64,000 bases of DNA from Candidatus Eiseniibacteriota bacterium (GTDB lineage: Bacteria; Eisenbacteria; RBG-16-71-46; CAIMUX01), in NCBI GenBank assembly GCA_020633975.1, contig JACKCR010000004.1:248001-312000 (forward strand), read 5' to 3'. The notes beneath the pieces are model-generated. The model had not been told where the DNA came from. It ran no database searches and saw only the letters and a program-made list of their open reading frames with translations. The position numbers and the translations under genes are program-made. Below, one piece after another: positions 51,191-60,094 of the stretch. Position 1 is the first letter of the stretch. Each line of letters begins with the position of its first letter.

Positions 51191-51527
51191 GGCTCCCTCC
51201 TTTGAGGTTACGTTTGTCGCTCACAACCGTACCTGATGTCTGACCGGCTGACCGCCCAACTCTCCTTATGCTGTCGCCTCGTCCGGGTTCTTGTCGGATG
51301 GGGGCACGTATTCTGTAAGTACTTGCAAGGAAATTGGTTGTGATCTCGTACCGCGGACACGTCTGGGTGGCAGCCATCGCTCGACATTGGACTGCCGAAC
51401 GCCCGAAACGTCGCGCATAGGTCGGAGGAATGGATCTCAGCTGCTTCCAGCGCTACATTTTGGGTAGGAGGATCCCCTTACGGATCAACGTCTTGTCAGA
51501 GTGACCCTTCCGGACGATCATATGTAG
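51191..51527. other. Intergenic region between divergent PLP-enzyme and TetR genes
   Basis: No gene or riboswitch was recognised. It ends in the TetR-type operator. Promoters for both directions should lie here, but no clear -35/-10 pair was found; no S-box motif was seen upstream of the sulfur-amino-acid enzyme. Confidence 0.45.
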
Positions 51528-51545
51528 TAAGTGAACGCTTACTTA
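51528..51545. promoter_or_regulatory. TetR-type operator palindrome
   Basis: TAAGTGA-ACGC-TTACTTA is an inverted repeat with one mismatch, ending 14 bases before the TetR start codon. Its form is typical of TetR/AcrR operators and implies autoregulation; it could also control the divergent PLP-enzyme gene. Confidence 0.75.
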
Positions 51546-51559
51546 GAGAGGCGCCATCT

Positions 51560-52216
51560 TTGAAACGCCAGGCCACCACGAATGCTGTCACTTCCCCGAA
51601 CGGCGCCAAGAAGCGCCTCTCTGGGGAGGACCGCCGGGCTCAGATCCTCGATGTCGCGGGCACCGTGTTCGCCGAAGAGGGCTTTGCCGGCGCGAAGATC
51701 CGGCAGATCGCGAAGGCGTGTGGAGTCACCGAAGCGCTTCTCTACCGGTTCTTCCCAAGCAAAGAGGTTCTCTTCCAGGAGACGCTGGGCGCGAAGGTCG
51801 CTGCTGCAGATGTTCAGTCCTTCCTCGACACCCTCCCCAACGACCTGACACTCGAGGAAGTGTTCGGCCGGGTCGCCCGGCGGATCCTGGAGGTTGGAAT
51901 CGGAGACGAGATTCTCCACAAGCTGCTTCTGGCCGCGTCGCTATCTGGCGTGCCCGAAACGCGGAGTCTCTACGTCACGTGGAGACTTCCGTACATCGAG
52001 TTCCTCCAGCAGATCGTTGCCCGAGGAGTCGAGCGCGGTGAGCTCCGACCGGTCGATCCTCTACTCACGGCCCGGGCGTTCGTCGGACTCGTCATGGACT
52101 GCGTGATCAGCTGTCACCTCTGGAACGACGCCGGAGAGTCCGTCCTCGAGCCGGATGCACTGATCAGCAACAACGTTCCCACCTTCGTTCGCGGGTTGCG
52201 CCGAGAAGACGACTGA
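51560..52216 (+). CDS. TetR/AcrR-family transcriptional regulator
   Basis: A 218-residue regulator. The DNA-binding domain is RRAQILDVAGTVFAEEGFAG followed by KIRQIAKACGVTEALLYRFF and PSKEVLF. A helical ligand domain with no recognised subfamily follows (LTARAFVGLVMDCVISCHLW near the end). The start is TTG (KRQATTN), with GAGAGG upstream. The operator immediately 5' suggests autorepression. No efflux pump is adjacent, so the ligand and targets are unknown. Confidence 0.88.
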   Translation: MKRQATTNAVTSPNGAKKRLSGEDRRAQILDVAGTVFAEEGFAGAKIRQIAKACGVTEALLYRFFPSKEVLFQETLGAKVAAADVQSFLDTLPNDLTLEEVFGRVARRILEVGIGDEILHKLLLAASLSGVPETRSLYVTWRLPYIEFLQQIVARGVERGELRPVDPLLTARAFVGLVMDCVISCHLWNDAGESVLEPDALISNNVPTFVRGLRREDD

Positions 52217-52238
52217 CGCGGGGAGTTACCGCAGCCCG

Positions 52239-52823
52239 CTAGGTTGCCTTCCCGACCTCTCGTCGCCGGAAGCAGTCGACGATGTGATCGTTGACCATCC
52301 CCGTCGCCTGCATGTGCGCATAGACGATGGTGGGGCCGACGAACTTGAAGCCGCGCTTCTTGAGGTCCTTGGAGATCGTCTCCGCGAGTTCGGTCTTGGC
52401 GGGAATCTCCCCAAGCGACGCCCATCGATTCTGGATCGGCTTGCCACTGGGTAGGAAGCTCCAGATGTAGCGGTCGAAGGTGCCGAACTCCTTCTGCACC
52501 GCGAGGAACGCCTTGGCGTTCGTCACCGCGGACTCCACCTTGAGTCGGTTGCGCACGATGCCGGGATCTTCGAGCAGCTTTGCGATCTTCTTCGCGTCGA
52601 ACCGTGCCACGCGAATCGGATCGAAGTCGGCGAACGCCTTTCGGTACGCCTCGCGCTTGCGCAGGATCGTGATCCAGGAGAGACCGGCCTGCGCGCCCTC
52701 GAGGAGGATGAACTCGAACAGCTTCCGGTCATCATGAACCGGCACGCCCCACTCTTCGTCGTGGTAGGCGACGTAGAGAGGATCCGTTCCGCACCACTCG
52801 CAGCGCTTCTTCTCTCGTGGCAT
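52239..52823 (-). CDS. tag: DNA-3-methyladenine glycosylase I
   Basis: A 194-residue repair enzyme removing 3-methyladenine from alkylated DNA. Family hallmarks are RCEWCGTDPLYVAYHDEEWG, FEFILLEGAQAGLSWITILR, KREAYRKAFADFD, GIVRNRLKVESAVTNAKAFL, KDLKKRGFKFVGPTIVYAHM and MVNDHIVDCFRRR. Zn ligands (Cys near the N-terminus, His and Cys near the C-terminus) are in place. The ATG at 52823 has AAGGA six bases upstream. It is convergent with the TetR gene. Confidence 0.93.
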   Translation of the reverse strand: MPREKKRCEWCGTDPLYVAYHDEEWGVPVHDDRKLFEFILLEGAQAGLSWITILRKREAYRKAFADFDPIRVARFDAKKIAKLLEDPGIVRNRLKVESAVTNAKAFLAVQKEFGTFDRYIWSFLPSGKPIQNRWASLGEIPAKTELAETISKDLKKRGFKFVGPTIVYAHMQATGMVNDHIVDCFRRREVGKAT

Positions 52824-52908
52824 TGCGTTCCTTCCCATGCCATCGCGGCTTGTGAGGCCGACCCTTGATTCCGGTTCGCGAGGCCGATTCGGGCCGCCGT
52901 GCCGAATC

Positions 52909-55014
52909 TCAGCTGATCCGATCCATCATCCACCCGAGGACTTCGTCGTACCAGACCTGAGAGTTGGCAGGCTGCATCACCCAGTGTCCTTCGTCCGGGA
53001 AGAAGAGGAACCGAGACTCGACTCCCATCACCTGGAGCGCGGTGTACATCCCGATGCCTTCGGACTCGGGGCACCGATAGTCTTTGCCTCCCTGCACGAC
53101 GAGCGTGGGAGTCTTGAAGTTCGAGACGTGGAGATGGGGACTGAACTTCTGGAACGCCTTTCGATTCTCGTGGGGAAGCCCGCCGTGCTCGTGTTCGTCG
53201 AACCAGAGTTCTTCGGTGGTATAGGCCATCGTCTCGGCGTTGAAGATTCCGTCGTGGGAGACGAGAGCGCGGAAGCGATCGGAGTGTCCGCAGATCCAGT
53301 TGATCATGAACCCACCGAAGCTCGCTCCGGCCGCAGCGATCCTCTTTGGGTCGAGGTACCGGTTCGCAGCGAGGAGCGCGTCGAGCCAGTTCATGATGTC
53401 GTCGTAGCAGCGGCCTCCCCAGTCTCCGGAGATCTGATCGGTGAACTTCTGCCCATAGCCGGTCGAGCCGCGAGGGTTGACGAAGGCGACACAAGCGCCC
53501 TGCGACGCGAAGTGCTGGGCGTTCCAGCGATAGTGGAAGTCGTCACCGAACGCGCTCTGCGGACCGCCGTGGATCAAGAAGACGAGCGGGTACTTCCTCT
53601 TCGGGTCGAACCCGGCGGGATGGATGAGATACCCGTGGATCGGAGTGCCGCCCGCGCCCGGGGCCCAGAAGTCGACGGCATCCTGAAGCGTCGTCTTGGC
53701 GAGAGCGCGGCGTGAATCCGTGAGAATCTCGATTTCGGGAACGATCCGTTCCGGAGTCCCGAGGGACCAGCCCTTCTTGGCGAGTTCCGCCTTCACCGGC
53801 TCCGGTGTGTCTACGGATGGCGCGCGGCCCTCTGTGAGCTGCATGCGGGCGATCTCGGCCGGCATGTTCGTGCTCTGCACGGTAACGAGTAGCTCCGGAC
53901 GTCCGGGAACCGGTGCGACCGACCCGATCATCACGCCGGACGTGAGTTGCCGAAGAGTGCGGCTCGAGGAATCGTAGCGATACACCGACTGGCGGCCGAG
54001 ATCCTGCGCGACGAACACGATCTCCGAATCCGATAGGAACTCGAACCCCTGCGGGCTGCGGTCGAACGACTCGAGGTGCACCGAGGTCTCGCGGGAGCTC
54101 CGGTCGTACACCTTGACCCGATTCCGGTCCGCTTCGTAGACGGGTACGTCCATCGCGAGGTAGAAGACGTGCCGTCCGTCAGGGGAGAACTTGGGATGGG
54201 TGTCGCAGGCGTCCGAGGTGGAGATGCACAGCGGCTCGCCCTTCGGCTTGATCCCGCCGAGCTTCTGGATGAAGACGCAGTTGTTCGTGGAACGAGCAAC
54301 GACTTCGTCCGGGTTCATCACATATGCGATCTCGTCCGATCTGGGACTCCATGCGATGTCGCAACCGGAGCCGAGCGAAACAGGGGGCGCGTCACAATCG
54401 AACGGCGTGAGATCTGCCATCCTGCCCGACTTGAGATCGACGACGTGGACATGCTTGCGATGACGGTTCCTCCACTCGTCCCAGTGGCGGAAGAGCAGCC
54501 CATTCGTGATCTTCGCCGAGGACTTGGGATGAGCGAGTCCGTGGATCTCGGCGTTCGTCGGCGCCTTGGACGGGTCGTCCTTGCTCCTTTTCGCGGCGAA
54601 GTCAGGGGAGACGACTACGGAGCGCACGAACGCGATGCGAGTTCCATCTGGTGACCAGACGGGGCTGCTCACACCGCCGTAGCCCGAGGTGATCTGGCGC
54701 GCTTCTCCTCCATCCAACCGCAGGGTCCAGAGCTGCGCACCGTCGTTGCCCCTCGTGCTGACGAACGCGATCTCGGTGCCATCGGGTGACCATGCGGGAT
54801 CCGAGTGTTCCCCCGGGCCGGGCGTGAGCTCGGCTACCTCGTCAGTGTCTAGGTCGAGACGGAAGAGGGTGCGATGGATCTTGTTGTCCGCGAGCTTCGG
54901 TTGGCTCACGACGTACACGGCATACCGACCGTCGGGTGACACGGCCGGTGCCCCGACGCGCTCGACCGACATCAACGTTTCGAAACTCAGACCGCGCGTT
55001 GAACGCTTCTTCAC
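52909..55014 (-). CDS. S9 prolyl-oligopeptidase-family serine peptidase
   Basis: A 701-residue peptidase. The N-terminal beta-propeller has WD40-like strands with repeated SPDG motifs (APAVSPDGRYAVYVV, DPAWSPDGTEIAFVSTR, PKFSPDGRHVFYLA). The C-terminal alpha/beta hydrolase has YPLVFLIHGGPQSAFGDDF, GASFGGFMINWI (nucleophile Ser), VVQGGKDYRCPESEG (Asp) and FPDEGHWVMQP (His). It resembles acylaminoacyl-peptidases/dipeptidyl peptidases. No signal peptide, so probably cytoplasmic peptide degradation. GTG 55014 was chosen because AGGAG lies five bases upstream; GTG 55020 is also possible. Confidence 0.9.
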   Translation of the reverse strand: MKKRSTRGLSFETLMSVERVGAPAVSPDGRYAVYVVSQPKLADNKIHRTLFRLDLDTDEVAELTPGPGEHSDPAWSPDGTEIAFVSTRGNDGAQLWTLRLDGGEARQITSGYGGVSSPVWSPDGTRIAFVRSVVVSPDFAAKRSKDDPSKAPTNAEIHGLAHPKSSAKITNGLLFRHWDEWRNRHRKHVHVVDLKSGRMADLTPFDCDAPPVSLGSGCDIAWSPRSDEIAYVMNPDEVVARSTNNCVFIQKLGGIKPKGEPLCISTSDACDTHPKFSPDGRHVFYLAMDVPVYEADRNRVKVYDRSSRETSVHLESFDRSPQGFEFLSDSEIVFVAQDLGRQSVYRYDSSSRTLRQLTSGVMIGSVAPVPGRPELLVTVQSTNMPAEIARMQLTEGRAPSVDTPEPVKAELAKKGWSLGTPERIVPEIEILTDSRRALAKTTLQDAVDFWAPGAGGTPIHGYLIHPAGFDPKRKYPLVFLIHGGPQSAFGDDFHYRWNAQHFASQGACVAFVNPRGSTGYGQKFTDQISGDWGGRCYDDIMNWLDALLAANRYLDPKRIAAAGASFGGFMINWICGHSDRFRALVSHDGIFNAETMAYTTEELWFDEHEHGGLPHENRKAFQKFSPHLHVSNFKTPTLVVQGGKDYRCPESEGIGMYTALQVMGVESRFLFFPDEGHWVMQPANSQVWYDEVLGWMMDRIS

Positions 55015-55403
55015 GATCACTCCTGTTCGCTCGCCCGAGAATCTAGGTGGCCCCCGGATCCTATCGGTGGATGTGTCGTCCTGTGGGTGCGGCCCGTCCG
55101 CCTTGCGGCGAAAACGAAGATCCGCACTCTACCACAGGGACCTACGGCGACGGGATTCCCGGCCGACCCAAGATGAAATGTGGGATACCGGCCAGGGCCC
55201 TCGAAAGGGCCAGGGATCCGATGTCGTAGTAAGCCCTTGTTGCCGTGTTGCTTGTGGGTCTGTGCGGATACCCCGTGGGTAGAGTCCTGAGTATCCTTCC
55301 CCAGCCCACCAAGCCAGTAGACGCGCCAAAGCGTTGAACGAATACAGCTTGACCCGATTGGCACGGTACTCGCTTCCGTACGGTTGGAAGGGGAGCGAAG
55401 TTC
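55015..55403. other. Intergenic region between divergent S9 peptidase and secreted protease genes
   Basis: No gene, tRNA or riboswitch recognised. A TTGACC at about 55352 could be a -35 box, but no -10 fits at the right distance. Confidence 0.45.
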
Positions 55404-56516
55404 ATGGCCCACGCGAAGGATCACAACATGCTACTCAGCTCGGACGGCCACGCCGCCGCCCGCGCGTGGTTCGACTTCCCTTCCGCGATCTTGGCCCTCT
55501 GCCTTCTTGTTCTCTCGTTGAATCCCGGGGGCGCCCGCGCGGCCGTAACCGTGCCGGGTGCCCCCGGGGTTGTCGTCATCCCGGCCGACGAGGTCCTGAA
55601 GGACCACACCGTCACGGCGCCGGACGGGACGCTGCTCTTCACCGATAGGGACGGGGTGACCTGGAGGCTCATCACCGACCCGGAAGATCCCGAGATCACG
55701 AACCCCAGCGTGAGTGGTTTCTACCCTGCAGACTGGAACGCGGTCGTGTCGACGTTGGATGCACTTCCGGATCACTTCCTCTGGACGGTGGACTGTGTGG
55801 TCTACGTCCTGCCCTATCCGCGCTCGGGAGCTCTCTCGAGTTCGGCTGCGGATCGGGCGATCTACCTGAGTCCGGGTGTGCAGCCTTTGGAAGACGGACC
55901 CGTGCTGCGCTCCACCGTGGTTCACGAGTATGGGCACGCCGTTCACTACGCCCTCCTGCCCGACGACGACCCGCGATGGGACGAGTACCGCAAGCTGCGG
56001 GGCATCGAAGACGACTCGGTTTTCTACGCGAGCGCCGCACATGCATACCGCCCGCACGAGATCTTCGCGGAGGACTTCCGCGTCCTCTTCGGAGATCCAG
56101 TGGCAGCCGGCGACGGAAGCGTGGAGAACCCGGAACTGGACTCACCCCAGTATGACGCCGACCTGATCGCGTTCTTCGAGTCGCTCCCTGGCCTGGGCGC
56201 GACCGCGGACGTCGCAGAGGCCCGTGTGCCCCAGGCGAGCTGGCAGGTGTTTCCGAACCCGGTTCCGCTGCGGGGCCGGGTCCAGCTTGAACGAACCGGA
56301 GGCGAGGCCGCAGTCGATGGGGGTGGCGGCATGAGAGCCCTCCTCGTCGACGCCTCCGGTCGCCGAGCGGGCGAACTCCAGCTGGCTCCCGACGGGACGG
56401 GTCGCTGGAGTGCGTCCCTCGCCGATGTAGAGGGCCTGAGCGCCGGCGCCTACTGGCTGGTGCTTCGGGCCGAGGACGGGACGGCGCGGTCGGTCTCGCT
56501 CCGCGTGGTCCGCTAG
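55404..56516 (+). CDS. Secreted HEYGH zinc protease-like protein with sorting domain
   Basis: A 370-residue exported protein. The signal peptide (AILALCLLVLSLNPGGARA) is followed by a catalytic domain with STVVHEYGHAVHYAL, whose HExxH gives Zn ligands, and EIFAEDFRVLFGD, whose Glu is a likely third ligand, as in gluzincin/anthrax-lethal-factor-like folds. The C-terminal 85 residues (WQVFPNPVPLRGRVQLERTG, LSAGAYWLVLRA) are a type IX-like sorting domain. It should act at the cell surface or outside. ATG 55404 follows GGGGAGCG. Confidence 0.82.
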   Translation: MAHAKDHNMLLSSDGHAAARAWFDFPSAILALCLLVLSLNPGGARAAVTVPGAPGVVVIPADEVLKDHTVTAPDGTLLFTDRDGVTWRLITDPEDPEITNPSVSGFYPADWNAVVSTLDALPDHFLWTVDCVVYVLPYPRSGALSSSAADRAIYLSPGVQPLEDGPVLRSTVVHEYGHAVHYALLPDDDPRWDEYRKLRGIEDDSVFYASAAHAYRPHEIFAEDFRVLFGDPVAAGDGSVENPELDSPQYDADLIAFFESLPGLGATADVAEARVPQASWQVFPNPVPLRGRVQLERTGGEAAVDGGGGMRALLVDASGRRAGELQLAPDGTGRWSASLADVEGLSAGAYWLVLRAEDGTARSVSLRVVR

Positions 56517-56540
56517 CCGCTTCCATGTGAGGTGCTCTTC

Positions 56541-56572
56541 GCCCGGGTCCTGGCGCTGGCCGGGACCCGGGC
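56541..56572 (+). terminator. Terminator hairpin after the secreted protease gene
   Basis: gcccgggtcc (56541-56550) pairs with ggacccgggc (56563-56572), a perfect ten-base stem, 24 bases after the stop. It separates this gene from leuS. Confidence 0.6.
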
Positions 56573-56666
56573 ACCGGCCGCACAGACGACGCTTTGACCG
56601 GGGTCGGACGGTACGCCGTTCGGCCCCGGACCAAGTCCAGGGTTCCGTACGAGAATCCGCGCCGCC

Positions 56667-56672
56667 TATACT
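56667..56672 (+). promoter_or_regulatory. -10 element upstream of leuS
   Basis: TATACT ends nine bases before the leuS ATG, with no ribosome-binding site, suggesting a leaderless or nearly leaderless message. Confidence 0.4.
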
Positions 56673-56681
56673 GCGCGGATC

Positions 56682-59555
56682 ATGAATACTTACGATTTCT
56701 CCGCGATCGAGGCGAAGTGGCAGAAGCACTGGGAAGAGCACCGGACCTTCCGGGCGCTCGGCCCTGGTGACGACGGGTTCGATCCCAAGAAGCCAAAGAA
56801 GTACGTCCTAGACATGTTCCCCTACCCTTCGGGGAAGGGGCTCCACGTCGGGCATCCGGTTGGCTACATCGGGACGGACATCGTCTCCCGCTATGCGCGG
56901 ATGCGTGGGTACAACGTGCTCCATCCGATGGGGTTCGATGCGTTCGGACTTCCGGCGGAGCAGTACGCGATCGAGACGGGAACCCATCCGCGCGTCTCCA
57001 CCGAAGCCAACGTCGCGAACATGCTCCGGCAGCTCAAGGCATGCGCTCTGAGCTACGACTGGGACCGTGAGGTCCGCACGATCGACCCGGAGTACTACAA
57101 GTGGACGCAGTGGATCTTCCTCCAGCTCTTCCACAGCTGGTTCGATCCGTCGGTCGAGAAGGCGCGTCCTATCGCCGAGCTGGTCGCGCGCCTCGAGAAG
57201 GACGACGTTCGGTTGGATGGGGGCGAGGTCGTCTCCAAGAGTGACGACCGGTTCGCGTCGCTCCGCGCGTGGTCGGAGTTCTCGACCGCCGAGCACCACG
57301 CTGCACTCGGTCGCTTCCGCCTGGCTTACATCGACGACGTTCCCGTCAACTGGTGCCCCGCTCTCGGGACCGTGCTCGCGAACGAAGAGGTTACGAACGA
57401 AGGGCGCTCCGAGCGCGGCAACCATCCGGTCTATCGGCGTCCGCTCAAGCAGTGGATGCTTCGGATCACTGCGTACGCGGAGCGGTTGCTCCAAGACCTG
57501 AACGACGTCGACTGGTCCGAAGCGCTCAAGCTGATGCAGAGAAACTGGATCGGCCGGAGCGAAGGCGCGCGCGTGCGATTCCCCGTCGTGGGAGCGGATC
57601 GCGAGGTCGAGGTCTACACGACCCGTCCCGATACGCTCTTCGGTGCGACCTACATGGTGCTCGCACCCGAGCATCCGTGGGTGGACGAACTGACGAGTGC
57701 GGACCGGAAGGCCGACGTCGACGCGTATCGCAAGACGGCGGCACACCGATCCGAACTCGATCGCCAGGCCGACACCAAGGAGAAGACGGGCGTCTTCACC
57801 GGCGGGTACGCGACGAACCCGGTCAACGGAAAGCAGATCCCGATCTGGATCGCGGACTACGTCCTCATGGGATACGGCACGGGCGCGATCATGGCCGTTC
57901 CGTGTCACGACACGAGAGACTTCGAGTTCGCGCAGAAGTTTGGGCTGCCGATCGTGCCGGTCGTCGTCCCAACCGACGAGTGGCTGCTGGAGCAGGTCGC
58001 TACCGGTGCCGCGCCCGAGGGGGTCGGATCCAGCGCGGGAGCGGGCGGTGGCGCGGGGGCCGGCCCGGATGCGCTCCGCGCTGCCTATCTGGAATCTCCC
58101 ACGTCCTTCCAGGTTGCGTTCACCGGACACGGCAAGGGGATCCATTCCAAGAACGACGAAGTCTCGCTCGACGGGAAGGAGACCCCCGAGGCGAAGCGCA
58201 CGATCGTTGCGTGGCTCGAGGGCAAGGGGATCGGCAGGGGAGAGGTGCAGTTCAAGCTGCGCGACTGGCTCTTCAGCCGTCAGCGCTTCTGGGGCGAGCC
58301 GTTCCCCATCCTGCATGGGCCGGACGGCGAGATCCGTGCGGTCGACGAGAGCGATCTCCCGGTCGTCCTGCCCGAGATCGAGGACTACAAGCCGATTCCG
58401 AACGACGATCCGGAGCAGCCGCCGCAGCCGTCGCTGTCTCGCGCGAAGGACTCCTGGAAGTTCGTCGAACTGGACGGCAAGAAGTACGTGCGCGAACTCA
58501 ACACCATGCCCCAGTGGGCCGGGTCGTGCTGGTACTACCTCCGCTACCTCGATCCGAGGAACGACGACGTGTTCGTCTCGCCCGAGGCCGAGCAGTACTG
58601 GATGTCTCCGAACGGAGTCGATCTCTACGTCGGCGGGGCGGAGCACGCGGTGCTGCACCTCCTCTACGCCCGGTTCTGGCACAAGGTGCTGTTCGATCTG
58701 GGACACGTCTCGACAAAGGAACCGTTCGGGCGTCTCTACAACCAGGGCTACATCCAGGCCTACAGCTACCAGGACGCTCGCGGGATCTATGTCGACGCAG
58801 AGAAGATCGAGGAGAAGGACGGGAAGTTCTTCTACGAGGGCGAGCCGGTCACGCGTTCGCTCGGCAAGATGGGCAAGTCGCTCAAGAACTCCGTCACGCC
58901 GGATGACGTGATGGAGCAGTACGGCTGCGACACGTTCCGTCTCTACGAGATGTACCTGGGGCCGCTCGACCAGTCGAAGACCTGGAACACGCAGGCGATC
59001 GTCGGAATCCAGCGGTTCCTCCAGCGTCTGTGGCGGAACTTCGTGGACGAGGAGTCCGGTGCGCTCCGGGTCGTGGACGAGACACCCGACGAGGAGATGC
59101 TGAAGCTCCTCCACAAGACGATCCATGGGGCGACTGACGACATGGACGGCTTCCGGTTCAATACGACGATTGCGAAGTTGATCGAGCTCAACAACGCCTG
59201 GGTGGGACGCCCGAGTCTGCCCCGTGTCGTCGCCGATGCGATGGTTCGGATGCTCGCGCCGCTGGCGCCGCACGTAGCGGAAGAGCTGTGGCAGCGCCTC
59301 GGGAACGAGTCGTCGGTCAGTCGCGCGGACTGGCCGGTGGCGGAAGAGCAGTATCTCGTGGATGACGAGATCGAGATCGTCGTCCAGGTGCTCGGGAAGA
59401 AGCGCGGGACCGTGCGTGTCGCTGCTGGTGCGTCCCAAGAAGAGATCCAGTCTGCGGCGATGGAAGTCGACACGGTGAAGCCGCACCTCGAAGGGAAGAC
59501 GGTTCGCAAGGTCATCTACGTCCCGGGGAAGCTGCTCAACATCGTGGCGAACTGA
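56682..59555 (+). CDS. leuS: Leucyl-tRNA synthetase
   Basis: A 957-residue class Ia synthetase (about 860 in Escherichia coli). DMFPYPSGKGLHVGHPVGY holds the HIGH motif as HVGH; GFDAFGLPAEQYAIETGTHP follows; the editing domain has YTTRPDTLFGATYMVLAPEH and GYGTGAIMAVPCHDTRDFEF; KMSKS is KMGKS in LGKMGKSLKNSVTPDDVMEQ. The anticodon-binding and C-terminal domains are present. An in-frame Gly/Ala/Ser insertion (58010-58090) lies between the editing core and the leucine-specific region; other extra loops account for the rest of the length. It charges tRNA-Leu in the cytoplasm. Confidence 0.97.
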   Translation: MNTYDFSAIEAKWQKHWEEHRTFRALGPGDDGFDPKKPKKYVLDMFPYPSGKGLHVGHPVGYIGTDIVSRYARMRGYNVLHPMGFDAFGLPAEQYAIETGTHPRVSTEANVANMLRQLKACALSYDWDREVRTIDPEYYKWTQWIFLQLFHSWFDPSVEKARPIAELVARLEKDDVRLDGGEVVSKSDDRFASLRAWSEFSTAEHHAALGRFRLAYIDDVPVNWCPALGTVLANEEVTNEGRSERGNHPVYRRPLKQWMLRITAYAERLLQDLNDVDWSEALKLMQRNWIGRSEGARVRFPVVGADREVEVYTTRPDTLFGATYMVLAPEHPWVDELTSADRKADVDAYRKTAAHRSELDRQADTKEKTGVFTGGYATNPVNGKQIPIWIADYVLMGYGTGAIMAVPCHDTRDFEFAQKFGLPIVPVVVPTDEWLLEQVATGAAPEGVGSSAGAGGGAGAGPDALRAAYLESPTSFQVAFTGHGKGIHSKNDEVSLDGKETPEAKRTIVAWLEGKGIGRGEVQFKLRDWLFSRQRFWGEPFPILHGPDGEIRAVDESDLPVVLPEIEDYKPIPNDDPEQPPQPSLSRAKDSWKFVELDGKKYVRELNTMPQWAGSCWYYLRYLDPRNDDVFVSPEAEQYWMSPNGVDLYVGGAEHAVLHLLYARFWHKVLFDLGHVSTKEPFGRLYNQGYIQAYSYQDARGIYVDAEKIEEKDGKFFYEGEPVTRSLGKMGKSLKNSVTPDDVMEQYGCDTFRLYEMYLGPLDQSKTWNTQAIVGIQRFLQRLWRNFVDEESGALRVVDETPDEEMLKLLHKTIHGATDDMDGFRFNTTIAKLIELNNAWVGRPSLPRVVADAMVRMLAPLAPHVAEELWQRLGNESSVSRADWPVAEEQYLVDDEIEIVVQVLGKKRGTVRVAAGASQEEIQSAAMEVDTVKPHLEGKTVRKVIYVPGKLLNIVAN

Positions 59556-59613
59556 TGCCGATGGCCGCGTGGCTGGGCATACGGGAGCCTGGTGAGGAGG
59601 GACGGATGTCCTG

Positions 59614-60078
59614 GTGCGACGGGGTGATCGGTTGATCTGGGCCACGCTGCAGACCGTGTTGCTCCTCGGGCTCTGCGCTGCGTTTCTCTCGTCCGCGGGC
59701 ACACCGGCCGTTCTCGGGACGACCGGACGGTTCCTCGGTATGACCGGGATCTTCCTCGGCGTCGGGATCGCACTGCGTGCCTTTCGCGACCTTGGTGCGT
59801 CGTTCCGGGTGTCGCCCGAACCCAAGAGCGACGCCGTCCTCGTTCGGCACGGGATCTACGGCGTTCTGCGGCATCCGATGTACACGTCTGCCGTCGCTGC
59901 CTCGGTGGGGATGCTCTGGATCCGTCCCTCTCCACGAGTTCTGGTCGCGAGCGCGCTGGTCGTGGGCTTCTACCTCGTGAAGGCCAGGTACGAAGAGGGG
60001 AGACTACGTCGGCGCTACCCCAGCTATGGAGACCACGCCGACGTGACGTTCGGCGTGATTCCCTGGCGGCGCGGCTGA
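59614..60078 (+). CDS. Isoprenylcysteine carboxyl methyltransferase-like membrane protein
   Basis: A 154-residue protein with about four helices (LIWATLQTVLLLGLCAAFLS, GMTGIFLGVGIALRAF) and the family signature VRHGIYGVLRHPMYTSAVAA followed by LVKARYEEGRLRRRYPSYGD. Bacterial relatives (ICMT/PEMT family) are mostly uncharacterised lipid or small-molecule methyltransferases. The start is GTG at 59614; the frame lies 58 bases after leuS and could be co-transcribed. Confidence 0.8.
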   Translation: MRRGDRLIWATLQTVLLLGLCAAFLSSAGTPAVLGTTGRFLGMTGIFLGVGIALRAFRDLGASFRVSPEPKSDAVLVRHGIYGVLRHPMYTSAVAASVGMLWIRPSPRVLVASALVVGFYLVKARYEEGRLRRRYPSYGDHADVTFGVIPWRRG

Positions 60079-60081
60079 GCG

Positions 60082-60087
60082 TAGACT
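60082..60087 (+). promoter_or_regulatory. -10 element of a probable leaderless addB mRNA
   Basis: TAGACT ends seven bases before the ATG at 60095. No ribosome-binding site lies between. Confidence 0.4.
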
Positions 60088-60094
60088 CCGCCTC

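Noticed and set aside
56808-59825. A 1005-codon open frame on the minus strand opposite leuS
   Set aside because: High-GC coding DNA often leaves the opposite frame open; the plus strand encodes unmistakable LeuS and the minus frame shows no domain.
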